In this document: piece after piece, positions 8,441 through 17,251 of the stretch
How positions within the stretch are numbered: the stretch's first letter is position 1
How the letters are laid out: each line of letters begins with the position of its first letter
Assembly: GCF_002028425.1 (NCBI RefSeq)
Contig: NZ_CP020042.1
Coordinates: 5,927,560 to 5,991,559 of the forward strand
Source of the DNA: Streptomyces katrae
GTDB taxonomy: Bacteria > Actinomycetota > Actinomycetes > Streptomycetales > Streptomycetaceae
Reading direction: 5' to 3'
DNA length: 64,000 bases
Notes under the pieces: model-generated
What the model saw: the letters and a program-made list of their open reading frames with translations, nothing else
Told to the model about the DNA's origin: nothing
Databases searched by the model: none
Position numbers and translations under genes: made by a program

Positions 8441-9459
8441 CGGCCCCGGCCACCCGCCCTAACCCCGCCGCCGAACGGGAGGGCCCGCCGTCCGCGCCGC
8501 TGCTGCGGGTCCGCGACCTGACGATGACCTTCCCCGGCAAACGCAGCCTGACCGGGCGCCGCTCGGCGCCGGTGCGGGCCGTCGACGGGGTCTCGTTCGA
8601 CCTGGAGCCCGGCCAGACCCTCGGCCTCGTCGGCGAGTCCGGCTGCGGCAAGTCCACCACCGGCCGGATGCTGGTACGACTGCTGGAACCCACCTCCGGC
8701 AGCGTCGAGTTCGAGGGCCGCGACATCAGCCGGCTCTCCCAGGGCGCCCTGCGGCCCCTGCGCAAGAACATCCAGATGGTCTTCCAGGACCCGCACTCCT
8801 CCCTCAACCCCCGCCAGACCGTGGCCCGGATCATCTCCGACCCGCTGCTGGTCCAGGGCTGGAGCGCGGCCGACGCCCGGCGGCGGGCCGCCGAGCTGAT
8901 GGAGCTGACCGGGCTGATCCCCGAACACATCGACCGCTACCCGCACGAGTTCTCCGGCGGCCAGGCCCAGCGCATCGGCATTGCCCGCTCGCTGGCCACC
9001 AGCCCCCGGCTGGTGATCGCCGACGAGCCGGTCTCCGCACTGGACGTCTCGGTCCAGGCGCAGATCGTCAACCTGATGGAACGGCTGCGCGCCGAACTCG
9101 GCCTGGCCTACGTGTTCATCGCGCACGACCTCTCCGTGGTCAAGCGGGTCAGTGACCGGGTCGCGGTCATGTACCTCGGCCGGATCGTGGAGATCGGGGA
9201 CAAGAAGTCCCTGTACGAGAACCCGCAGCACCCGTACACCCGGGCGCTGCTGTCCGCCGTCCCGCTGCCCGACCCGGCGGCGGAGCGGCGGCGCGAGCGG
9301 ATCGTGCTGCTCGGCGACCCGCCGAGCCCGGCCGCCCCGCCCCCGGGCTGCACCTTCCATCCGCGCTGCCCCAAGGCGCAGGACATCTGCCGCACCGAGC
9401 GGCCGTTGCTGCAGCTCGCCGCCTCGCGAGAGGTGGCCTGTCACTTCCCGGGTGACTGA
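8437..9459 (+). CDS. Peptide ABC transporter ATP-binding protein, DppF/OppF type
   Basis: This 340-residue ATPase is the last gene of the importer operon. Walker A GESGCGKST, Q-loop FQDPHSSLNPRQT, signature FSGGQAQR, Walker B LVIADEPVSALD and switch His in IAHDLSV are all intact. The C-terminal PPPGCTFHPRCPKAQDICR matches the oligopeptide C-terminal domain. It pairs with the upstream ATPase. The operon ends in a hairpin shared with the convergent S9 peptidase gene. Confidence 0.94.
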   Translation: MTAPATRPNPAAEREGPPSAPLLRVRDLTMTFPGKRSLTGRRSAPVRAVDGVSFDLEPGQTLGLVGESGCGKSTTGRMLVRLLEPTSGSVEFEGRDISRLSQGALRPLRKNIQMVFQDPHSSLNPRQTVARIISDPLLVQGWSAADARRRAAELMELTGLIPEHIDRYPHEFSGGQAQRIGIARSLATSPRLVIADEPVSALDVSVQAQIVNLMERLRAELGLAYVFIAHDLSVVKRVSDRVAVMYLGRIVEIGDKKSLYENPQHPYTRALLSAVPLPDPAAERRRERIVLLGDPPSPAAPPPGCTFHPRCPKAQDICRTERPLLQLAASREVACHFPGD

Positions 9460-9480
9460 CGGGGATCACGGGAAGAAGGG

Positions 9481-9514
9481 AGGGCCCCGGGGACGATGGC
9501 GTCCACGGGGCCCT
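9481..9514. terminator. Bidirectional terminator between the importer operon and the S9 peptidase
   Basis: The stem AGGGCCCCGGGGAC / GTCCACGGGGCCCT (one mismatch) with a 6-base loop lies in the 74-bp gap between two convergent stops. Confidence 0.7.
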
Positions 9515-9533
9515 TCTCCGCTGTCCGGACCGC

Positions 9534-11594
9534 CTACGAGGCCAGTTCGCGGCGGAAGAACTCCAGCTCCAGCGCCATGATCTTCTCCCGCGCCCCGCCG
9601 GGGGTCATGTGCGTGACGCCGGGCAGCGCGAGCAGCTGGTGCGGGCGGCCCGCGTCGGTGAGGGCCTGGGACAGCCGCAGGGTGTGGGAGGGGTGGACGT
9701 TGTCGTCGGCCAGGCCCGTGACCAGCAGCAGCGGCCGGGTCAGCCGGGGCGCGTCGGGGATCAGGGAGTCCCGCTCGTACACCTCGGGGTGCTCCTGGGG
9801 CAGGCCCAGGTAGCGCTCGGTGTACGCCGTGTCGTAGTGCCGGAAGTCGGTCGGCGCGGCCCCGGCGGCCGCCGCGTGGAACACGTCCGGGCGGCGCAGC
9901 ACGGCCATGGCGGAGAGGTAGCCGCCGTAGGACCAGCCGCGGATGCCGACCCGGCCGAGGTCGAGGTCGCCGTGGCGGGCGCCGAGTGCCCGCAGGGCCG
10001 CGACCTGGTCGTCCAGGGTGACCTCGGAGAAGCCCCGGTACATGGCGTGGGTGTGGGCGGGGGTGACGTTCGCGGTGCCCCGGTTGTCGACGGTGACGAC
10101 GGCGAAGCCCTGGTCGGCCCACCACTGGCGGTGCTGCCAGCGGCGGGGGTCGGCGCTGACGTCCTGGGCGCCGGGGCCGCCGTAGCTGTCCATCAGGACG
10201 GGCAGGCGCAGGCCGGGGACGTGGTGGCGGGGCAGGACGAGGGCGGTGGGGATGCCCCGTTCGGTGACCCGCTCCAGGGCCGGTACGACCCGGTAGGGCA
10301 GCGGCGCGGACAGGTCGCGGGGGCTGAGCTCGCGGCCGTCGGCGGTGCGCAGGGTGCGGCGGACGCCGTCGGCGTCGGCGGAGGTCAGCAGCAGCGAGCC
10401 GGCCGCGGCGGCGGTGACCGCGTGCACGCCGGGGCCGTCGGCGAGCGGGGTGAGCTCGCCGGTGGCGGGGTCCAGGAGGAGCACCTGCTGCTCGGAGGGG
10501 TCGCGCAGGGCGCCTTCGAGCAGCAGCCGGTCCTGGTGGGTGCCGGCCACGCAGCGGACCTGGAGTCCCTCGCCGGTGAGCGGCTTGCCGTCGACGGCGA
10601 GGCCGCGCGCCGCGCCGTCGGCGACATCGGCGCAGGTGAGGACGCGTCCGTCGGGGAGGCGGGCCGGGGTGCCGGGGAGGGGGTCCACCCACTGGGGGTG
10701 CGTGGTGCGCGAGAGCTCGCGGGTGCGGCCGGTGGAGGGGTCGGCGGTGAGCAGGAGGACGTTCTGCTGGAGCCGGTCCTGGACGGTGAGCAGGATCTCG
10801 CTCGCGGACTCCCAGCCCGCGTCGGAGACGTAGGGGAACGCGTCGGCGTCCCAGTCGAGCCGTACCCTGCCGCCGTCGGGGCCCAGGACCCACAGCTGTA
10901 CGTCGGCGTTGGGGCCGCCCGCTTCGGGGTAGGCGAAGTCCTCGCCCGGCAGCTCGGGGTGGGCGGGGTCGGTGAAGTGGCGCCGCTGGAGGGCGCTCTC
11001 GTCCACGCGGGCGGCGAGCAGCGTGACCCCGTCGGGGGACCACCAGTGGCCGCGGGTGCGGTCGAGCTCCTCGGCGGCGGCGAACTCGGCGACGCCCCAG
11101 CGGGCCCCGTCGTCGGGGCTGACCCGGCCGCCGGGGGCGGTGTACAGGACGTCGTCCGCCACGTACGCGGTCCGCGAGCCGTCGGTGTTGGCGCGCGGGT
11201 CGAAGGCGGGGCCGGCGGTGGGGACCGGTACGGGCGCGGAGCCGCCGTCGCAGGCGACCTCGTAGAGGCGGCCGTAGAGCGGGAAGACGGCGCGCAGGCC
11301 GTCGCCGGAGAGGGCGTACGAGCCGATCCCGGCGGCCACGAGCCGGGTGCGCTCGCGCAGCCGGCGCTCGGCGACGGGGAGTTCGCCGGGTTCGGGGGAG
11401 AGGGTGCGGGGGTCGGCGAGCAGGGTTTCCGCGCCGGTGGAGGTGTCCAGGACCCAGAGGCTGTCGAAGGCGTCGGCGGGGCCCGTCGAGCGCAGGAACC
11501 ACAGGAGGCGGCCGGAGTCGCCGAAGGAGAAGGCGCGGGGAGAGCCGTGGGTGAACCGGGCCGTCGCGGCGGATTGCCTGAGGAAATCGTCCAT
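9534..11594 (-). CDS. S9 family peptidase (prolyl oligopeptidase / DPP IV-like)
   Basis: This 686-residue serine peptidase has an N-terminal beta-propeller region related to DPP IV (residues about 20-420) and a C-terminal alpha/beta-hydrolase domain. The nucleophile is Ser555 in GWSYGGYLS; the likely acid is Asp630 or Asp631 in TGLADDNVH and the base is His662 in GVTHMT. No signal peptide is seen, so it should act in the cytosol on imported proline-containing peptides. That would fit the neighbouring peptide importer and proline-derivative enzymes, although it is transcribed towards them. No clear ribosome-binding site precedes the chosen ATG, but the N-terminus MDDFLRQSAATARFTHG looks like a natural family start. 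A perfect 6-4-6 palindrome lies just upstream. Confidence 0.92.
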   Translation of the reverse strand: MDDFLRQSAATARFTHGSPRAFSFGDSGRLLWFLRSTGPADAFDSLWVLDTSTGAETLLADPRTLSPEPGELPVAERRLRERTRLVAAGIGSYALSGDGLRAVFPLYGRLYEVACDGGSAPVPVPTAGPAFDPRANTDGSRTAYVADDVLYTAPGGRVSPDDGARWGVAEFAAAEELDRTRGHWWSPDGVTLLAARVDESALQRRHFTDPAHPELPGEDFAYPEAGGPNADVQLWVLGPDGGRVRLDWDADAFPYVSDAGWESASEILLTVQDRLQQNVLLLTADPSTGRTRELSRTTHPQWVDPLPGTPARLPDGRVLTCADVADGAARGLAVDGKPLTGEGLQVRCVAGTHQDRLLLEGALRDPSEQQVLLLDPATGELTPLADGPGVHAVTAAAAGSLLLTSADADGVRRTLRTADGRELSPRDLSAPLPYRVVPALERVTERGIPTALVLPRHHVPGLRLPVLMDSYGGPGAQDVSADPRRWQHRQWWADQGFAVVTVDNRGTANVTPAHTHAMYRGFSEVTLDDQVAALRALGARHGDLDLGRVGIRGWSYGGYLSAMAVLRRPDVFHAAAAGAAPTDFRHYDTAYTERYLGLPQEHPEVYERDSLIPDAPRLTRPLLLVTGLADDNVHPSHTLRLSQALTDAGRPHQLLALPGVTHMTPGGAREKIMALELEFFRRELAS

Positions 11595-11608
11595 GATCGT
11601 AGTCTGCC

Positions 11609-11624
11609 ATGTGAAATGTCACAT
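11609..11624. promoter_or_regulatory. Perfect inverted repeat ATGTGA-AATG-TCACAT between divergent genes
   Basis: It lies 15 bp before the peptidase start and 52 bp before the efflux pump start. It resembles a CRP half-site pair but with a 4-bp rather than 6-bp spacer. It touches a segment reading (minus strand) TAGGTTAGGCTA, similar to half of an actinobacterial iron box. Function unknown. Confidence 0.35.
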
Positions 11625-11676
11625 AGCCTAACCTATTCGAGTGGTGACCCTTGGGGCGCGGGCGTAGCGTCGACGG

Positions 11677-13266
11677 GTGGACCCGAACGCATCGCCACAC
11701 AGCACCGGGACCGGCGGCACGGTCCGAGGCAACGGCAACGACGGCGGGAACGGCAAGGGGAACGGGCTGGCCCTGTTCGTCATCGCTTCCTGCCAGCTCA
11801 TGGTCGTCCTCGACATCACGATCGTGAACATAGCCCTGCCGCACATCCAGACGGCACTCAATTTCTCCACCGAGAGCCTCTCCTGGGTGGTGAACGCCTA
11901 CACGCTCACCTTCGGCGGCCTGCTCCTGCTCGGCGGCCGCACCGGGGACATCCTGGGCCGCAAGCGCGTGTTCGTCTCCGGGGTCCTGCTCTTCGGCCTG
12001 GCCTCCCTGCTCGGCGGGCTCGCCCAGAACGCCGGCCAGCTGATGGCGGCCCGGGCCCTCCAGGGCGTCGGCGGCGCCATCGCCTCCCCCACCGCCCTCG
12101 CCCTGATCACCACCACCTTCCGCGAAGGGCCCGCGCGCAACCGGGCCTTCGGGGTGTTCGCCGCCGTCTCCGCGGGCGGCGGCGCCATCGGACTGCTCGC
12201 GGGCGGGCTGCTGGTCGAATGGCTCAACTGGCGCTGGGTGCTCTTCGTCAACGTCCCCATCGCCGTGCTCATCGCCGTGATGGCCCGCCGGGTCCTGCAC
12301 GAGTCCGAACGCCACCCCGGGCACTTCGACCTCGTGGGCGCGCTGCTGGGCACCTGCGGCATGGTCGCGCTGGTCTACGGGTTCATCCGCGCCTCCCAGG
12401 ACGGCTGGGCCGACGCCTTCACCCTCGGCTCCTTCGGCGCGGCCGTGGTGCTGCTGGCCCTGTTCATCGGCAACGAGCGCCGCTCCCAGCAGCCGATCAC
12501 CCCGCTGCACATGTTCGCCGACCGCAACCGGGCGGGCACCTACGGGATCATGCTCTTCCTCGCCTGCGCGATCTTCGGCATGTTCTTCTTCCTGACCCTC
12601 TTCGTGCAGAACGTCCTCGGCTTCAGCCCGCTGCGGGCCGGCCTCGCCTTCCTGCCCGTCAGCGTCATGGTGGCCCTGTCGGCCACCTTCACCTCCCGGC
12701 TGCTGCCCCGGTTCGGGCCCAAGCCCTTCATGGTCGGGGGCGCGCTGTGCTGCGCCGCCGGACTGGCCTGGCTGACGCGGATCGACGTCCACTCGACCTA
12801 TCCGGGCAGCATCCTCGGCCCGATCATCGTCTTCGCCACCGGCATGGGCATGCAGTTCCTCTCACTGACCCTGATGGCCCTGTCGAACGTCCCCGACCGG
12901 GAGTCGGGCGCGGCCTCGGGTCTCCTGAACTCCATGCAGCAGGTCGGCGGTTCGCTCGGCCTGTCGATCCTCGTCACCGTCTTCGGCACGGCCAGCCGCA
13001 ACGAGGCCAAGGACCAGGCGCCGGCGTTCGTACGCGGCTCCACCCCCGAGCAGAAGGCCTTCTTCGCCCGCACCCACCAGTTCCCCAGGCCCTGGTCGGA
13101 CCTCGTGCTCACCTCGGGCGTGGGCGCGGCCTTCGTGGCGGCGGCGGCCTTCACCCTCATCGGGGCGCTGATCGCGATGGTCGCCATCCAGGTCCGGCCC
13201 TCCGACCTGGAGCGCCTGCAGGGCAATCACACCCCGGCGGGAGTCCAGGGGGAATCCGGCGGGTAG
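11677..13266 (+). CDS. DHA2-family MFS efflux transporter (EmrB/QacA-like)
   Basis: This 529-residue protein has a hydrophilic Gly/Asn-rich N-terminus of about 30 residues and then about 14 membrane helices, the DHA2 drug:H+ antiporter count. Motif D1 appears as the early LDITIVNIALPHIQ, motif A as LLLLGGRTGDILGRKRVF, and motif C-like glycines as GGAIGLLAGGLLVEWLNWRWVLFVNVP. GTG is taken as start because it is the only in-frame candidate before the first helix with family-like spacing. Such pumps export cationic drugs or antibiotics; the substrate cannot be read from the sequence. It is divergent from the S9 peptidase across an 82-bp gap that holds a palindrome. Confidence 0.9.
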   Translation: MDPNASPHSTGTGGTVRGNGNDGGNGKGNGLALFVIASCQLMVVLDITIVNIALPHIQTALNFSTESLSWVVNAYTLTFGGLLLLGGRTGDILGRKRVFVSGVLLFGLASLLGGLAQNAGQLMAARALQGVGGAIASPTALALITTTFREGPARNRAFGVFAAVSAGGGAIGLLAGGLLVEWLNWRWVLFVNVPIAVLIAVMARRVLHESERHPGHFDLVGALLGTCGMVALVYGFIRASQDGWADAFTLGSFGAAVVLLALFIGNERRSQQPITPLHMFADRNRAGTYGIMLFLACAIFGMFFFLTLFVQNVLGFSPLRAGLAFLPVSVMVALSATFTSRLLPRFGPKPFMVGGALCCAAGLAWLTRIDVHSTYPGSILGPIIVFATGMGMQFLSLTLMALSNVPDRESGAASGLLNSMQQVGGSLGLSILVTVFGTASRNEAKDQAPAFVRGSTPEQKAFFARTHQFPRPWSDLVLTSGVGAAFVAAAAFTLIGALIAMVAIQVRPSDLERLQGNHTPAGVQGESGG

Positions 13267-13300
13267 GGTCGCCTGGTCATCGAACACCGGGGGGAAACCG

Positions 13301-13804
13301 ATGCTCCGACCCATCCTGCGCGGCGCCGCCGTGACGGCCGTGACCGTCACCCTGGCGGCCCTCACCGCCTCCTGCGGCAGCGGCGGCAGCCACACCGGCA
13401 GCGGCGGCGGCCCGAGGCCGAAGACATCCGCCGCCGGCCCGGCCGCCGACTCCGTTCCCCCGGCGCCCGCCCTTCCCGCCTCCGACGCCGGTCCGCAGCC
13501 GGAGCAGGTGCGGGACGCCTTCGCGGGCCTCCAGGCCACTCTCGGCGACTCCTGCACCCCGGGCAACTGCGCGTACTTCCTCGGCCGGGTCCACGACGAA
13601 CTCCACCGCCTGGACCGGGCCATGAAGGCCGACCCCAAGGGCCCCGGCCACTTCCCCGAGCCGATCGCCCTGATCGCCCGGCTCGACCAGGAGCTGGGCG
13701 CCGACCACGGCTTCGAGAACCTCAAGAGGCACCAGCCGGCACTGCTCGCCGCCCGCGACGAGATCGACACCTGGATGCAGGACCACCCCGACGACTACCG
13801 CTGA
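13301..13804 (+). CDS. Small secreted or lipid-anchored protein of unknown function
   Basis: This 167-residue protein has a hydrophobic N-terminus (about residues 5-24) ending in LTASC at Cys25, a loose lipobox in which Leu is one position further out than usual. A Gly/Ser/Pro-rich linker to about residue 68 is followed by a small folded domain with two close cysteines (DSCTPGNCAYFLGRV) that may pair. The rest is helical and charged (RVHDELHRLDRAMKADPK). I do not recognise the domain. It starts 34 bp after the efflux pump gene and may be co-transcribed; the run GGGGGGAAA upstream serves as ribosome-binding site. Confidence 0.75.
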   Translation: MLRPILRGAAVTAVTVTLAALTASCGSGGSHTGSGGGPRPKTSAAGPAADSVPPAPALPASDAGPQPEQVRDAFAGLQATLGDSCTPGNCAYFLGRVHDELHRLDRAMKADPKGPGHFPEPIALIARLDQELGADHGFENLKRHQPALLAARDEIDTWMQDHPDDYR

Positions 13805-13826
13805 CCGCGGCGGCGCCGACCGCGGT
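13804..13826. terminator. Short GC hairpin between convergent genes
   Basis: ACCGCGG / CCGCGGT arms with a 9-base loop fill the gap between the small lipoprotein and the P450 gene. It is weak but well placed for both strands. Confidence 0.4.
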
Positions 13827-13831
13827 GGGGG

Positions 13832-15247
13832 CTACGGCTCCACGCGGCGGATCCGGCACCGCATGGGGCCCTTGGCCTCCAGGGTGATCCCGGCGCTCAG
13901 GGGCACCTGGGTGTCCACGGTCTCGACCTCGTACGCCCGCAGGAGCATCGCCAGCGCGATCACCGACTCCAGCATCGAGAAGTGCTGGCCGATGCAGGCG
14001 CGCGGCCCGCCCCCGAACGGGAACCAGGCGTAGCGGGGCCGGCCCGCCTCCGCCTCGGGCGTGAAGCGGTCGGGGTCGAAACGGTCCGGGTCGCTCCAGT
14101 AGCGGGGGTGGCGGTGCGTCACCCAGGGGGCCAGGATCACCGTGGCGCCCGCCGGGACGGTGTGCCCGTCGATCTCGCTGGCGGCCACCGCGTTGCGGCC
14201 CATCACCGGCGCGGCCGGATACAGCCGCATCGTCTCCTTGAGCACCCGTGTGAGGTACGGCAGCCGGTCGAGGTCCGAGGCCTGCGGCGTACGGTCGCCC
14301 AGGACCCGGACGATCTCCCCACGGGCCCGGGCCTGCTCCTCGGGGTGGCGGCCCAGCAGGTGCAGGGCGAAGGCCAGCGAGGTGGCGGTCGTCTCGTGCC
14401 CGGCCAGCAGGAAGATCAGCACCTGGTCGCGCAGCTCGGCGGCGTCGAAGGCCGCCCCGTCCGAGCCCTGCGCCCCGGCGAGCAGGGTCAGCAGATCCTC
14501 GGCGCCCCCGTCCGCCCCATCCGCTCCGTCCGTTCCGCCCGCCCGCCGCCGCTCGGCGATGATCCGGTCGCAGACCCCGTACAGCTCCTCCATCGCGGCG
14601 GCAGCCCGCCGGTTGCCCGGGGTCGGCCAGCCGCGCGGGACGTTGAGGGGGGAGTAGCCGCGGCGCAGGACGTACTCCGTGATGACCGGAAAGCACCGGT
14701 GGACGACGTCCACGGTGGCGTCTGTATCGGCCCCGAACAGGATCCGGGACACCGCGCGCAGCGCCAGGTGCATCATCTCGTCCGAGACGTCGACGACCCC
14801 GTCCCGCGCCCGCGCCCAGGACGCCAGGGTGCCGGCCGCCTCCTCGGCGACCGCACCGGCGTAGCCGTCCACCCGCTTGCGGGTGAACAGCGGCTGCACC
14901 AGCCGGCGCTGGCGCAGGTAGTCCGCGTCCTGGGCGGTCAGCAGGCCGTTGCCGAAGGACTCCCGGATCTCCTCGTAGAAGGGGTTGTCCTTGCGGAAGT
15001 TGGCCGACTCCGAGGCCAGCACCTGCTGGGCCCCCTCGGCGGAGAACACGCAGTACAGCTCCATGCGCAGCCCGGGCGGGCCGGCGTCGATCCGTACCAC
15101 GTCACCGTGGCGCCGCTGGGCGCGCAGATAGGTGCCGAGGGAATCCGCCTTCAGGTCGAGCAACGACCCGAGCCCCGGCATCCCCGCCAGGGCAGGGAAC
15201 GCCGCCCCCCTGCCCGCCCCTGTCCCCACACTCGCCCGCACTGCCAT
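13832..15247 (-). CDS. Cytochrome P450
   Basis: This 471-residue soluble P450 carries the I-helix oxygen-activation motif AGHETTA, the K-helix ExxR in KETMRLYP, the PERF-region equivalent DRFDPDRFTPE, and the heme-thiolate loop FGGGPRACIG with Cys at about residue 418. The first about 20 residues lack a membrane anchor. A 9-nt coding microrepeat gives the acidic GADGADGG stretch near residue 240. No ferredoxin or reductase gene is next to it, so electrons must come from elsewhere. The substrate is unknown. ATG was chosen because it has a purine-rich site (GAGGGGGC) just upstream. Confidence 0.92.
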   Translation of the reverse strand: MAVRASVGTGAGRGAAFPALAGMPGLGSLLDLKADSLGTYLRAQRRHGDVVRIDAGPPGLRMELYCVFSAEGAQQVLASESANFRKDNPFYEEIRESFGNGLLTAQDADYLRQRRLVQPLFTRKRVDGYAGAVAEEAAGTLASWARARDGVVDVSDEMMHLALRAVSRILFGADTDATVDVVHRCFPVITEYVLRRGYSPLNVPRGWPTPGNRRAAAAMEELYGVCDRIIAERRRAGGTDGADGADGGAEDLLTLLAGAQGSDGAAFDAAELRDQVLIFLLAGHETTATSLAFALHLLGRHPEEQARARGEIVRVLGDRTPQASDLDRLPYLTRVLKETMRLYPAAPVMGRNAVAASEIDGHTVPAGATVILAPWVTHRHPRYWSDPDRFDPDRFTPEAEAGRPRYAWFPFGGGPRACIGQHFSMLESVIALAMLLRAYEVETVDTQVPLSAGITLEAKGPMRCRIRRVEP

Positions 15248-15353
15248 GGCCGCCCCCTCGACTCCGTACCGACGAGTGGATTCTGCCGCCCGCCACCCTC
15301 CCGGGCGAGCACCTATCCGCCAACCGGCCGAATACCGCCCCCGGCCCGCCGGG

Positions 15354-15563
15354 CTACTTGTCGCAGGCGATGCCGTCCTTGTCCCGGTCGAGGGCATCGC
15401 GGTACCCGGGCTGCCCGCGCCGGATGGGCGCCGCCCCGGCGGCCTTCGCGGCGTCACAGTTCTTGTAGTAGACGGCCGAGGACTCCTTGGTCTCCTCCGG
15501 AGCCGGATACGAGGGGGCGTTCGAGGGCCGGGCCGCCGGCTTGGACACGCCTGCGCTGGGCAC
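15354..15563 (-). pseudogene. Excalibur calcium-binding domain fragment lacking an export signal
   Basis: The last about 40 residues (YYKNCDAAKAAGAAPI, then GQPGYRDALDRDKDGIACDK) form a complete Excalibur domain with the DxDxDG-like calcium loop DRDKDGIAC and the paired cysteines. Such domains normally sit at the C-terminus of secreted or membrane proteins. Here the reading frame is closed by a TGA about 70 bp upstream of the only plausible in-frame start (GTG at 15563), leaving no room for a signal peptide. A different frame upstream holds an ATG at 15636, so a frameshift in an ancestral secreted protein is possible. It sits between the murA-like terminator and the P450 gene. Remnant is the favoured reading; a short cytosolic protein is the alternative. 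Confidence 0.5.
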
Positions 15564-15654
15564 GGCCGGCGTCGCGGCGGCAGTGGACGAGCCCGACGGC
15601 GACGGCCCCGCACCCCGGCAGACCGTTTCGAGTCATATTCCACCGGCATAGACC

Positions 15655-15692
15655 GAGGCCCCGCCGCTCCCGGTGGGGCGCGGCGGGGCCTC
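15655..15692 (-). terminator. Terminator downstream of the XRE-MurA gene
   Basis: The 12-bp stem GAGGCCCCGCCG / CGGCGGGGCCTC lies 20 bp past the stop in the direction of transcription. Confidence 0.7.
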
Positions 15693-15711
15693 TTGGCGCT
15701 GAGGCGGTGGC

Positions 15712-17241
15712 CTAGATGTCGCGGAAGATCTCGATCTGGGCGCCCACCGAGTTGAGGCGTTCCGCCAGTTCCTCGTAGCCGCGGTTGATGACGTAGACGT
15801 TGCGCAGTACCGAGGTGCCCTCCGCCGCCATCATCGCCAGGAGGACCACCACCGCCGGGCGCAGGGCCGGCGGGCACATCATCTCCGCCGCGCGCCAGCG
15901 GGTGGGGCCCTCGACCAGGACGCGGTGGGGGTCCAGGAGCTGGAGGCGGCCGCCCAGGCGGTTGAGGTCCGTCAGGTAGATGGCGCGGTTGTCGTACACC
16001 CAGTCGTGGATCAGGGTCTGGCCCTGGGCCACCGCCGCGATGGCGGCGAAGAACGGGACGTTGTCGATGTTCAGCCCGGGGAAGGGCATCGGGTGGATCT
16101 TGTCGATCGGGGCTTCGAGCTTGGACGGGCGGACCGTGAGGTCGACCAGGCGGGTACGGCCGTTGTCGGCGACGTACTCCGCGGAGCGGTCGTGGTCCAG
16201 GCCCATCTCCTCCAGGACGGCCAGCTCGATCTCCATGAACTCGATCGGGACCCGGCGGATGGTGAGTTCGGACTCGGTGACGACCGCCGCGGCCAGGAGG
16301 CTCATGGCCTCGACCGGGTCCTCGGAGGGGGAGTAGTCCACGTCCGCGTCGATGACCGGCACGCCGTGCACCGTGAGGGTGGTGGTGCCGATGCCCTCGA
16401 CCTTGACGCCCAGGGCCTCCAGGAAGAAGCAGAGGTCCTGGACCATGTAGTTGGACGAGGCGTTGCGGATGACGGTGACGCCGTCGTGGCGGGCCGCGGC
16501 CAGCAGGGCGTTCTCGGTGACCGTGTCCCCGCGCTCGGTCAGGACGATCGGGCGGCCGGGGGCGACGCCCGGCTCGACCTTGGCGTGGTAGATGCCCTCG
16601 GTCGCGGTGATGTCCAGGCCGAAGCGGCGCAGGGCGATCATGTGCGGCTCGATGGTGCGGGTGCCGAGGTCGCAGCCGCCGGCGTAGGGCAGGCGGAAGT
16701 GGTCCATGCGGTGCAGCAGGGGGCCCAGGAACATGATGATGCTGCGGGTGCGGACGGCCGCCTCCGCGTCGATGGCGTCCATGTCGAGGACGGCCGGGGG
16801 GATCAGCTCCAGGTCCACGCCGTCGTTGATCCAGCGGGTGCGGACGCCGATGGAGTTGAGGACCTCCAGGAGCCGGTAGACCTCCTCGATGCGGGCCACC
16901 CGGCGCAGCACCGTGCGGCCCTTGTTGAGCAGCGAGGCGCACAGCAGGGCGACGCACGCGTTCTTGCTCGTCTTGACGTCGATCGCGCCGGACAGGCGGC
17001 GGCCGCCGACGACGCGCAGGTGCATCGGGCCGGCATAGCCCAGGGAGACGATTTCGCTGTCGAGCGCTTCACCGATACGGGCGATCATCTCAAGGCTGAT
17101 GTTCTGGTTGCCGCGCTCGATGCGGTTCACTGCGCTCTGGCTGGTGCCGAGTGCTTCGGCGAGCTGGGTCTGGGTCCAGCCCCGGTGCTGCCGGGCGTCA
17201 CGGATGAGCTTGCCGATGCGTACGAGGTAGTCGTCTGCCAT
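15712..17241 (-). CDS. XRE-type DNA-binding domain fused to UDP-GlcNAc 1-carboxyvinyltransferase (MurA-like)
   Basis: This 509-residue protein has two parts. Residues about 5-65 are a Cro/C1-type helix-turn-helix (WTQTQLAEALGTSQSAVNRIERGNQ). Residues about 72-509 are an EPSP-synthase/MurA fold. The MurA Lys-Asn pair is present in KTSKNA (93-94), and the PEP-binding catalytic cysteine is Cys190 in YAGGCDLGTR, where MurA has GGCTIGAR. The usual FPTD-type motif carrying the general-base Asp is altered to FPGLNID (about 387-393). MurA starts peptidoglycan precursor synthesis; a fused DNA-binding domain suggests the enzyme or its ligand state is coupled to transcription. This could be a second, regulatory or specialised MurA. 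A palindrome lies 11-28 bp before its start codon, where an autorepressor would bind. Confidence 0.9.
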   Translation of the reverse strand: MADDYLVRIGKLIRDARQHRGWTQTQLAEALGTSQSAVNRIERGNQNISLEMIARIGEALDSEIVSLGYAGPMHLRVVGGRRLSGAIDVKTSKNACVALLCASLLNKGRTVLRRVARIEEVYRLLEVLNSIGVRTRWINDGVDLELIPPAVLDMDAIDAEAAVRTRSIIMFLGPLLHRMDHFRLPYAGGCDLGTRTIEPHMIALRRFGLDITATEGIYHAKVEPGVAPGRPIVLTERGDTVTENALLAAARHDGVTVIRNASSNYMVQDLCFFLEALGVKVEGIGTTTLTVHGVPVIDADVDYSPSEDPVEAMSLLAAAVVTESELTIRRVPIEFMEIELAVLEEMGLDHDRSAEYVADNGRTRLVDLTVRPSKLEAPIDKIHPMPFPGLNIDNVPFFAAIAAVAQGQTLIHDWVYDNRAIYLTDLNRLGGRLQLLDPHRVLVEGPTRWRAAEMMCPPALRPAVVVLLAMMAAEGTSVLRNVYVINRGYEELAERLNSVGAQIEIFRDI

Positions 17242-17251
17242 GGGTGCACGG

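Noticed and set aside
15354..15636. Intact secreted Excalibur protein
   Set aside because: A TGA interrupts the frame upstream and no start codon gives a signal peptide; kept as a fragment instead.
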